64,000 nucleotides of DNA from assembly GCF_003606385.1 (NCBI RefSeq), contig NZ_CP032514.1, positions 1,674,001 through 1,738,000 on the forward strand, read 5' to 3'. Both the position numbers and the translations under genes were made by a program. How positions within the stretch are numbered: the stretch's first letter is position 1; the number at the start of each line of letters is the position of its first letter. The notes beneath the pieces were generated by a model. It searched no databases. It saw only the letters and a list, made by a program, of their open reading frames with translations, and was not told where the DNA came from. This stretch comes from Actinomyces lilanjuaniae (GTDB lineage Bacteria > Actinomycetota > Actinomycetes > Actinomycetales > Actinomycetaceae). Positions 56,459 to 64,000 of the stretch are shown here, in pieces.

Positions 56459-58785
56459 TTAGCGGCCTAGGCCTCGGTTGCGTCGGTGTTTTCTGGTAGG
56501 GGTCTGGCGTGGGGTGGGGGGCTGGGTGGGCTGCTGGGTGGCTGCGGTGATCCTGGCCAGGACCTGCTCGCGGGTCAGCGGCCGGGGCGGCTGGCCCGGC
56601 CTGTCCGCCTGGGGCTGCTGGCCTGCCTGGGGCTGGGGCTGTGCTGGTGGCGTTCGTACGGCGGTGGTGGGCGGGTGGGGGAAGGAGGCCTCGCGCAGGC
56701 TGGCGGTGCGGGCGGGGCCGGTCCCGGCGAGTGCCTCCCGCGCGGCCCGGGGCTGGTTGCCCTGGCGGGCCGCCTGGGCCACTCGGGCCTCGATGTCGGC
56801 CAGGACCTCCTCGCGGGTCTGGGGCCGGGGCGGCTGGCCCGGCCTGTCCGCCTGGGGCGGCTGGCCCGTCTGGGGCGGCCCGCTGTGGTGGCGGCCGTCC
56901 GTGTGGGGCCTGGCTGGGTGGTGGCGGGGCCGGGCTGGCCTGGCTGGTGGGGCTGCCCGGCCCCGGGCCGGGTCGTGGCCGAGGGCGCGGGCTCTTGCGC
57001 GGGTGGTGGGTGCCAGGGTGGGTGGCCGGTGGCGATGGTGGCGGCGACGTGGGCGGGTGTCCAGGGTGGCCCCCGGGGGCTGGTGGCGTCCCTCTGGGCC
57101 TGGGTGCGGGGCTCCAGGTGGGTGCGCCCGTGTCGCAGGTCCTGGGCCAGGGTGGGGGAGTCTGTCAGCACCGCGCGCACCAGCAGGCGCACGTGCGGCC
57201 TCTGGTCGGCCGGGACGGCCAGGGCGGCCTGCTCCAGGACCGTGGCCACGGGAGGCTGCTGGCCGCCGATGGAGGAGTTGACCGCCCCGTGGCCCAGGGA
57301 GGGCCAGCCCTCGGTGGTGGTGGCGGGCCGGGAGGGGCCGAAGGTGACCTGGTCGGACTCGTGGAGCACCACCAGCGCCCGGTCCACCTCCCGCGTCGCG
57401 GCCCGCGCGTCCTCCCGGGAGAGCCGGTGCACGCGAGTCAGGTCACGCACGACCTTCCTCATAAAGAGTTTTTGTCCTTGCGGGTGCTGGTGGAGGTGGG
57501 CTGGCGTCCCTGGGTTCGGTAGGCGCGGATGCCCTCCAGCAGCCGCTCCGCCGACAGCAGGGACAGGGCACTGAGCTGTCGGTCCAGCTGGCGGGTGAAC
57601 TCGGAGGCCAGCTCCTGGGTGGCGGGCTGGTGGCCGGTGTGGAAGAAAACCTCCACCGGGGACCTGGAGTGCCAGGCCAGCGGGCTGTCAGGCGCCGCAG
57701 CAGACCCCTCCCACACCAGCACCGCCTGCCCACCAGCCCGCCCTGGGGTGAACATGTCCCCAGCCACCAGGGCGGAAGCGGAAGCCGCGCCCCCGTGGCC
57801 AGGGGCCTGGCCACCACCACCGCTGCGGCCGGGGACCGGCCCACCACCGGCCACACTGCCGCTGCCTGCGGGACCAGCGGCGGGGGCCGTGGGGCGCCCA
57901 CCCCCGCGCCTGAGCCAGCGGGGCCGTCCCCGCCAGCGCCCCGGCGTCACGACCCCGCCCCGGCCCGCCCGTCCCCTCGTCACCGGGGCCACCATCCCCG
58001 CCCGGGCCGCCGCCTGTCCCGTCGCTGCCGCTGCCGCCGGTGCCCGGGCCGCCTGCGGCAATGCCTGCGGCTGCCTGTGCGGCTGCGGAGGAGAAGTCGG
58101 GGCCCAGGACGTGGTCCTGGGCCTGGGCCAGGAAGACCAGGTGGGCGACCGCGTCCTCGATGCCGACCTGGCTGGTGCTCACCCTCCCGGTGAAGCAGTA
58201 GGCCGGGGTCAGCCCGTAGACCTGGTCAGCCCCCAGCACACCCAGGTTGTCTATGGCCCAGTCGGCCACCAGCACCCCGGTGTCGTCGTCGTCCAGGTCC
58301 TCCGACGCCGAGACCAGGGTGGTGGCGCCCTTGCGCTCGCGCATCACCGGGTCAGCCATGTCCCCGGCGCTGCCGGAGTCAGGGTAGACACGCCCCAGGA
58401 CCGGCTCCACGGTGAGCGCGGGTCCGGAGACCTCCCCCCACAGCTCCATGGTCCCCATCGCGGACCGGGCCAGGCACCACCACCGCTGGCTGGGGAACGG
58501 CACAGGGGTGCCCTCCAGCCACGCCTGGACCACCGGCGCCCACCGGAAGGGATCAGTGAACCACCACCGACCCTGCCCGAAGCCCTCGAAGCCGAACCTC
58601 TCCCACAGGTGCAGCACCGAGGCCGGAAGCACGCTCTGGAAGTAGCCCACGTGCTCCTGGGTCACCGGGGCACCCACACCCATCGGCGCGTACCCCTCCT
58701 CCACCAGGTCGTCCATGTTCGCGTCCACCCACTCCGGGGACGCGTGCAGCCACGCCTGGTACCACTCCTCCTTGCTCATCCGCAT
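56459..58785 (-). CDS. GAD-like/DUF1851 protein continuing into a polymorphic-toxin-15-like region, four frameshifts
   Basis: 776 residues when one base is added at each of four runs (57920-57923, 57882-57886, 57469-57473, 56905-56908). Residues 1-225 are a GAD-like plus DUF1851 unit: LPASVLHLWERFGFEGFGQG, WWCLARSAMGTMELWGEVSG, LGADQVYGLTPAYCF. A Gly/Ala linker runs to about 390. Then ELASEFTRQLDRQLSALSLL, ERLLEGIRAYRTQGR, LHESDQV (His 476, Asp 479) and LGHGAVNSSIGGQ follow the order of polymorphic toxin type 15 domains (LHNPDQ, VNSSIG). The tail is Pro/Gln-rich with a repeated TRE-x-VLA-x-I motif. As printed it splits into several shorter frames. No secretion signal is seen. Confidence 0.6.
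56554..56868 (-). repeat. Two direct repeats of about 64 bases in the toxin-like gene tail
   Basis: 56554-56616 and 56797-56861 share long identical blocks (for example GGGGCGGCTGGCCCGGCCTG). In the repaired protein they encode two copies of QPPQADRPGQPPRP-x-TRE-x-VLA-x-I. The copies are 243 bases apart. Confidence 0.7.
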
Positions 58786-58963
58786 AAACCAAACCGTAAC
58801 CCAGACCACGGAGGCAGCGCAGGCGTTTCAGGAAGCCAGTTTTCACCTATTTTCGTGACAAGCGGTCCGGAACTCGTCAACCAACTTCAGTGCAGTACCC
58901 TGTCCTGAAGAAGACAGCCAGAGGACCGTCCGCCCCCGGGCTGCGGCCGGTGCGTCACCTCGC

Positions 58964-60646
58964 CTAGTCCAGGTAGTCCCTCAGCACCTGGCTGCGTGAA
59001 GGGTGGCGCAGCTTGGACATGGTCTTGGACTCTATCTGCCTGATGCGCTCCCGGGTTACCCCGTAGACCTTACCGATCTCGTCAAGGGTCTTGGGCTGGC
59101 CGTCGGTGAGGCCGAAGCGCATGGAGACCACGCCCGCCTCCCTCTCCGACAAGGTGTCCAGGACGGCGTGGAGCTGCTCCTGCAGGAGAGTGAAGCTCAC
59201 CGCGTCGGCAGGGACCACGGCCTCGGAGTCCTCAATGAGGTCACCGAACTCGCTGTCACCGTCCTCCCCCAGGGGGGTGTGCAGGGAAATCGGCTCACGA
59301 CCGTACTTCTGGACCTCGACTACCTTCTCCGGGGTCATGTCCAGCTCCACGGCCAGCTCCTCCGGCGTGGGCTCACGGCCCAGGTCCTGCAGCATCTGGC
59401 GCTGGACCCGGGCCAGCTTGTTGATGACCTCCACCATGTGGACCGGGATGCGGATGGTGCGAGCCTGGTCCGCCATAGCCCGGGTGATGGCCTGACGGAT
59501 CCACCAGGTGGCATAGGTAGAGAACTTAAAGCCCTTGGTGTAGTCAAACTTCTCCACGGCACGGATCAGCCCCAGGTTACCCTCCTGGATGAGATCCAGG
59601 AACAGCATGCCGCGCCCGGTGTAGCGCTTGGCCAGCGACACCACCAGACGCAGGTTGGCCTCCAGGAGATGGTTCTTGGCCCGCTGGCCGTCCTGAGCCA
59701 CCCAGTGCAGCTCACGGCGCAACCTGGCGGGAAGGTCATTGCCCTCCTCGCTGAGACGGTACTCGGCGTACAGACCCGCCTCAATGCGCTTGGCCAGCTC
59801 AACCTCCTGCTCGGCGTTGAGCAGAGCTACCTTGCCGATCTGCTTGAGGTAGTCCTTGACCGGGTCCGCCGTAGCGCCTGCTGTCACGACACGCTGGGCG
59901 GGCTCGTCCGCCTCGTCACTGTCTGACACGGTGAAGGAGCCGTCCTTGTCCCCGCGGGAGCGCCGACCAGCCTTCTTGGCGGCGGCCTTCTCCGCCTCCT
60001 CACGACGCATCCGCTCCAGCTCCCCGGTCAGGGCGGCGATGGAGGGCTGCATCTTGATGCCCTTGATGACCCACCCCTTGAAGATGTAGCCGTTGAGGGC
60101 AAGGAACTCGCGCGCGACCATGGGCTCAGAGCCGTCCACGACGAATCGCGGCACGGGACCGTGCCCGTAAGGAGCCAGCGTGATGGGCTGCTCAATGGTG
60201 CCGTGGCCAGCGATCTCCAGGTCCTCGACCACGGTCCGGGAACGGATGAACAGCGTGGCCCCAGGGGCTAGCCTCACCCCCTTGAGCGAGGCAGGAGTGT
60301 TGAAAGGGCTGCGCTTGGAGCCGTCACCATCGGTCTCGAGGGTGACGTCAAGGTAGTAGTCCCGCAGCTCGGGACGCGGCTCCTCCCGGTCATCGTGGCC
60401 ATCCTCCGCGGAGGCCGCGTCCTCCGTGCCCTCAGCGTCCTCGAAGCCCTCCCCGGCGCCCACCGGGTCGTCCGCAAGGTCGTCGTCGGAGTCGTCAGGA
60501 TCCTCGGAGTCCTCGGAGTCCTCGGAGTCGTTGTCTAGGACCTCGTCCAGGTCCTCCTCTGCCTCGTCGTCAAGGTCGAAGTCATCAACGGTCTCGTTGA
60601 CGTCGTCGGTGAGCGCGACGCGGGTACGCGTCAGTGTGGAAGCCAC
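58964..60646 (-). CDS. rpoD: Principal sigma factor with beta-helix-like N-terminal segment
   Basis: A 560-residue group 1 sigma factor. Region 1.2 is [20 protein letters not shown]; region 2 contains [20 protein letters not shown] and [20 protein letters not shown]; region 4 ends [20 protein letters not shown]. Residues 10-90 are a very acidic Asp/Glu/Ser tract. Residues about 96-199 read like the N-cap of a right-handed beta-helix protein ([51 protein letters not shown]), which I do not expect in a sigma factor. GTG 60646 follows AAAGGAGCCCT. It is the last gene before a divergent polyprenyl synthase. Confidence 0.9.
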   Translation of the reverse strand: MASTLTRTRVALTDDVNETVDDFDLDDEAEEDLDEVLDNDSEDSEDSEDPDDSDDDLADDPVGAGEGFEDAEGTEDAASAEDGHDDREEPRPELRDYYLDVTLETDGDGSKRSPFNTPASLKGVRLAPGATLFIRSRTVVEDLEIAGHGTIEQPITLAPYGHGPVPRFVVDGSEPMVAREFLALNGYIFKGWVIKGIKMQPSIAALTGELERMRREEAEKAAAKKAGRRSRGDKDGSFTVSDSDEADEPAQRVVTAGATADPVKDYLKQIGKVALLNAEQEVELAKRIEAGLYAEYRLSEEGNDLPARLRRELHWVAQDGQRAKNHLLEANLRLVVSLAKRYTGRGMLFLDLIQEGNLGLIRAVEKFDYTKGFKFSTYATWWIRQAITRAMADQARTIRIPVHMVEVINKLARVQRQMLQDLGREPTPEELAVELDMTPEKVVEVQKYGREPISLHTPLGEDGDSEFGDLIEDSEAVVPADAVSFTLLQEQLHAVLDTLSEREAGVVSMRFGLTDGQPKTLDEIGKVYGVTRERIRQIESKTMSKLRHPSRSQVLRDYLD

Positions 60647-60865
60647 AGGGCTCCTTTCGCGTGAGCGGGCTTACGGCGGGCAGTGGGCTACAGCCGTCAA
60701 CTGATGCCCAACTGTCGCTACGAACAAGCAACTGACAGATTGTAGCGTTTATTCCCTAGGACGCCGCGTGGGGCACCCGTACCCCGTCCTGCTCCCGCCC
60801 GAGGCGGCTGGCCTCCAGGCACCTGGGCACCTCCCCCGCGCCCCCGATCCGGCTACCCTGTGCCC
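60647..60865. promoter_or_regulatory. Divergent region with a candidate rpoD promoter
   Basis: On the minus strand TACAAT (60738-60743 area) resembles a -10 element for rpoD, about 90 bases before its start. No clear -35 is seen. The plus-strand gene has no obvious ribosome site within 10 bases of its ATG, so it may be leaderless. Confidence 0.35.
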
Positions 60866-62017
60866 ATGCCTGACCTTCCCGAGCCGCTGACCGTCATACG
60901 CGAGGCCGTGGAGTCCCGGCTCAACCAGCTGCTGGCCGACTGCTGCTACCGGTGGGACGACCTAGGAGACGCCGGGGAGCACATGCTCGACGCGGCGTCC
61001 CAGGCTCTTGGCGGCGGCAAGCGCATGCGGGCCGTCCTAGGGGCCGTCGGCACCGCCCTCCTGGCACCGCACACCCTCCGGCCCCAGGCACTGACCAGCC
61101 CCCAGGCCATCCACCTGGCCGCTGCGCTGGAGCTCTACCAGGCCAGCGCGCTGGTCCACGACGACGTCATGGACGCGGCACCCAGGCGGCGAGGCCAGCC
61201 TGCCTCCCACAGAGTGTTCGCCCGCACCCACACAGCCAGCCGCTGGCTGGGTGAGGCGGAGGACTTTGGTACCAGCGCGGCAATCCTCCTGGGAGACCTC
61301 CTGCTGTCGCTAGCCGGGGAAGAGATGGGACGCGCCACGGCCACCCCGCTGGCGGGCACGGCTGCGGGGGAGCAGGCCCGCGCGGCCTTCGACGCCATGA
61401 CGACCGAGGTCGCCCTGGGCCAGTTCCTGGACGTGCGCTCCCAGGCCCTGCCCCTGCCCCGGCAGGAGGACCCTCTGCGAGCCTCGGCCAGGATGCACGC
61501 CAGCGCCCTGGCGGTGGTCCGGCACAAGTCGGCCCGCTACTCCGTACAGCACCCCCTTGTCATCGGAGCGCTCCTGGCTGGGGCACGGCCCGGCTCCGCC
61601 CTCCTGGACCACCTGCGGGACTTTGGCGAGGAGATCGGCATCGCCTTCCAGCTGCGCGACGACGACCTAGGTGTCTACGGTGACCCAGCACTGACAGGCA
61701 AGCCCGCCGGGGACGACCTGCGTGAGGGCAAGCGCACGGTGATGCTGGCTCTGGCCTGGGGGCGCACCGACGAGGCGGGCAGACGCGTCCTGGAGCAGGT
61801 CCTGGCCAACCGTGCGGCCGGTGAGGCCGAGGTCTCCCGCGCCGCCCAGGTCATTGAGGACTGCGGTGCCCGGGCAGCCCACGAGAAGCAGATCCAGGCC
61901 CACCGGCAGGCCGGCTACCAGGCGCTGGAACGCCTGCGTGCTCAGGAGGGCCTTAACTCTGCCTGTCTGGAGGACCTCGAGACCATGGCCCTGGTCCTCA
62001 CTGAGCGCAGTACCTGA
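60866..62017 (+). CDS. Polyprenyl diphosphate synthase (trans-type)
   Basis: A 383-residue isoprenoid chain-elongation enzyme. GGGKRMRAVLGAVG binds isopentenyl diphosphate. LVHDDVMDAAPRRRGQPASH is the first aspartate-rich motif (DDxxD) and FQLRDDDLGVYGDPALTGKP the second. GDDLREGKRTVMLALAWG follows. The product chain length cannot be read with certainty; geranylgeranyl or longer is likely for menaquinone or cell-wall lipid supply. ATG 60866 is preferred over the GTG two codons earlier. The kinase gene follows 32 bases later. Confidence 0.9.
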   Translation: MPDLPEPLTVIREAVESRLNQLLADCCYRWDDLGDAGEHMLDAASQALGGGKRMRAVLGAVGTALLAPHTLRPQALTSPQAIHLAAALELYQASALVHDDVMDAAPRRRGQPASHRVFARTHTASRWLGEAEDFGTSAAILLGDLLLSLAGEEMGRATATPLAGTAAGEQARAAFDAMTTEVALGQFLDVRSQALPLPRQEDPLRASARMHASALAVVRHKSARYSVQHPLVIGALLAGARPGSALLDHLRDFGEEIGIAFQLRDDDLGVYGDPALTGKPAGDDLREGKRTVMLALAWGRTDEAGRRVLEQVLANRAAGEAEVSRAAQVIEDCGARAAHEKQIQAHRQAGYQALERLRAQEGLNSACLEDLETMALVLTERST

Positions 62018-62049
62018 CCCCGGCTCCGAGATCATCCTAGAATCACGCC

Positions 62050-63672
62050 GTGGTCAAGGATCCCCTCATCGGTCGCCTGGTCGACTCTCGCTACGAGGTC
62101 GTTGCCCAGGTCGCCCGTGGCGGCATGGCCACGGTCTACCGGGCACAGGACCGGCGTCTGGACCGCGACGTCGCCCTCAAGCTCATGCACGCCCACCTGG
62201 CGGACTCCCCCGAGTTCGTCGCACGCTTCCGCCGTGAGGCTCGCGCGGCTGCGCGCCTGTCCAACCCGGGGGTGGTAGCCGTCTACGACCAGGGCAGCCT
62301 GGACGGCGTGGCCTACCTAGTCATGGAGTACGTCGAGGGCCCGAGCCTGCGGGACCTCATTGCCGTCGGCCCGCTGTCCGTCGGGGAGGCGCTGGGGCTA
62401 GTGGCACAGGTACTGCGCCCGCTGGGGGCCGCCCACCGGGCAGGCCTGGTCCACCGCGACATCAAGCCCGAGAACGTCCTCCTGCCTGCGGACGGGGCTG
62501 TCGCCAAGGTCGCGGACTTCGGACTGGCTCGGGCCGTCACCGAGGTGGCACAGACCACGACCGGTAACGTCCTGGGCACTGTCGCCTACCTGGCACCCGA
62601 GCTGATCACCTCCGGTGCCTCAACCGCTCGCGCCGACGTGTTCTCCGTCGGAGTCGTCCTCTACGAGCTCCTGACCGGGACCCTGCCCTTCCACGCCGAC
62701 TCCCCTATCCAGGTCGCCTTCCGCAACGTCCACGAAGACGTCCCCCTGCCTTCCACGACGGTCCCGCAGATGCCGACCGACGTCGACGAGCTGGTACGGA
62801 CCATGACCCAGCGAGACCCTCTCCAACGGCCTGGCGACGCTGACGCCGCCCTGACGCTGCTGCGCCACGTAGCGGGAGAGCTCACCGACTCCGACCTGGC
62901 TGTGCGTCGCGGCGGAGGCACCGGCTCAGAGCGGACCCAGGAGGTCATGGCTGCCAACGCGCGCGCGGCACGCTCAGCCATGGCAGAGACCCCCGAGCCT
63001 GACCAGGAGCGGGACACTCCCAGCGCAGGCATGCGTACCGTGTCCCTGCCGATCGGATCCATCGGCCCCGAGCCCGCCGGTACCGGCACCCGCCAGCTCC
63101 CCCGCAGGTCCCTCCTCACAGGAGACCGTGCCCAGCAGACCGTTCCTGTGCCCTCGCAGGGGCCTCCACAGGAGGCGGCCGGGCGACGCTACGGCCGACG
63201 GGCGCTACTTTCCGGGGTCGGCGTGCTGGTGCTGGCGGCAGGAGGCTACGCCGCCTGGTACAGGAGCGCTGGGCCAGGACGGCGCATCACGGTCCCCGAC
63301 ATCGTGGGGATGACGCAGCAGGACGCCCGCTCAGCAGTCGAGGGCCAGGGCCTGGTCTGGGCGACCCCCGCACGCGCCTACTCCGACACGGTGGCTGCGG
63401 GCCTGGTGATCTCCTCCGCACCGGGGGCGGGAGAGCGCGTGACCCGGGACCGGGCGGTGACGGCCGTCGTCTCCCGAGGCAGGCAGCGGGTTGACGTGCC
63501 CGACGTGGTGGGTATGAGCGAGGAGGAGGCCACGGCCGCGCTGGAGGAGGCGGGCCTGAGCGTGGAGGTCAGCCGTGTCCTGGGCGGCCTCCTGGGCACG
63601 GTGCGCTCCGTCGAGCCTGCGGCTGGTACCAGCGTCACGGTGGGCAGTACAGTCACCGTCACCGTGCTCTAG
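62050..63672 (+). CDS. Membrane Ser/Thr protein kinase with two PASTA domains
   Basis: A 540-residue PknB-type receptor kinase. The kinase domain spans residues about 10-275: GGMATVYRAQDRRL and VALKLMH (catalytic Lys), HRDIKPENVLLP, KVADFGLARAV, GTVAYLAPEL. A disordered juxtamembrane part leads to the single helix LLSGVGVLVLAAGGYAAWY near 390. Two PASTA domains outside the cell follow: VPDIVGMTQQDARSAVEGQG and VPDVVGMSEEEATAALEEAG. They sense peptidoglycan fragments in this family. It starts with GTG; its overlap in position with the isoprenoid gene suggests co-transcription. Confidence 0.92.
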   Translation: MVKDPLIGRLVDSRYEVVAQVARGGMATVYRAQDRRLDRDVALKLMHAHLADSPEFVARFRREARAAARLSNPGVVAVYDQGSLDGVAYLVMEYVEGPSLRDLIAVGPLSVGEALGLVAQVLRPLGAAHRAGLVHRDIKPENVLLPADGAVAKVADFGLARAVTEVAQTTTGNVLGTVAYLAPELITSGASTARADVFSVGVVLYELLTGTLPFHADSPIQVAFRNVHEDVPLPSTTVPQMPTDVDELVRTMTQRDPLQRPGDADAALTLLRHVAGELTDSDLAVRRGGGTGSERTQEVMAANARAARSAMAETPEPDQERDTPSAGMRTVSLPIGSIGPEPAGTGTRQLPRRSLLTGDRAQQTVPVPSQGPPQEAAGRRYGRRALLSGVGVLVLAAGGYAAWYRSAGPGRRITVPDIVGMTQQDARSAVEGQGLVWATPARAYSDTVAAGLVISSAPGAGERVTRDRAVTAVVSRGRQRVDVPDVVGMSEEEATAALEEAGLSVEVSRVLGGLLGTVRSVEPAAGTSVTVGSTVTVTVL

Positions 63673-63758
63673 CCAGCCCTCGTCACCAGACAGGCTGTGA
63701 ACCAGATCCTTCACCGGCTGCTGCGCCCGCCCGCAGCCCAGCCTCGCGATGCTCCCGG

Positions 63759-64000
<242 letters not shown>

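Overview
The window is a stretch of high-GC actinobacterial chromosome. Actinobacterial markers are sepH, DUF3710, DUF4193, DUF5998, a DUF3159 membrane protein, an imuA-imuB-dnaE2 mutasome with LexA-type boxes, a PASTA-domain Ser/Thr kinase and a class II DAHP synthase. Gene content and style fit Actinomycetaceae (Actinomyces-like); this is inference, since no rRNA is present.

Layout. 1-8.4 kb: FAD oxidoreductase, TetR regulator with a drug-exporter gene, a GNAT-MazG fusion, a DUF805 protein, tRNA-Leu(GAG), a hexose-6-phosphate mutarotase and an AI-2E-family permease. 8.4-15.9 kb: SOS mutagenesis block (dnaE2, tdk, imuB, imuA) with LexA-like boxes before dnaE2 and imuA. 16.1-17.6 kb: PEBP protein and SDR oxidoreductase. 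17.8-29.3 kb: an accessory island. Its centre (20.15-25.66 kb) is visibly AT-richer and holds a tight four-gene minus-strand operon for an azol(in)e-type (TOMM/LAP) RiPP: an E1-like partner protein, a SagB-type dehydrogenase with a long N-terminal extension, a fused E1-like/YcaO cyclodehydratase ending in a PxPxP tail, and an unknown protein. An MFS exporter lies beside it. Decayed IS481, IS110, IS256, IS5 and IS3 elements surround it. I could not identify a convincing precursor peptide.

29.4-45.5 kb: trmL, a flavoprotein disulfide reductase, a YbaK-type deacylase, an XRE regulator, aconitase, a TRAM RNA methyltransferase, an APC transporter, two TrkA proteins and a block of conserved actinobacterial genes. 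45.9-56.2 kb: sepH, a phosphodiesterase-like protein, both topoisomerase IV subunits and a tandem GNAT. 56.4-58.8 kb: a GAD-like/DUF1851 protein continuing into a polymorphic-toxin-15-like region. 58.9-64 kb: rpoD with an odd beta-helix-like N-terminal segment, a polyprenyl diphosphate synthase, a PASTA kinase and the end of a DAHP synthase gene.

Nine genes carry apparent frameshifts. All 20 are explained by one base too few, nearly always in a short single-base run. After adding these bases, the length of each of the eight complete genes is a multiple of three. This points to homopolymer undercalling in the sequence rather than gene decay, so I list these genes as CDS and state the break in each entry. 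The insertion-sequence remnants, in contrast, have internal deletions and stop codons and look truly dead.
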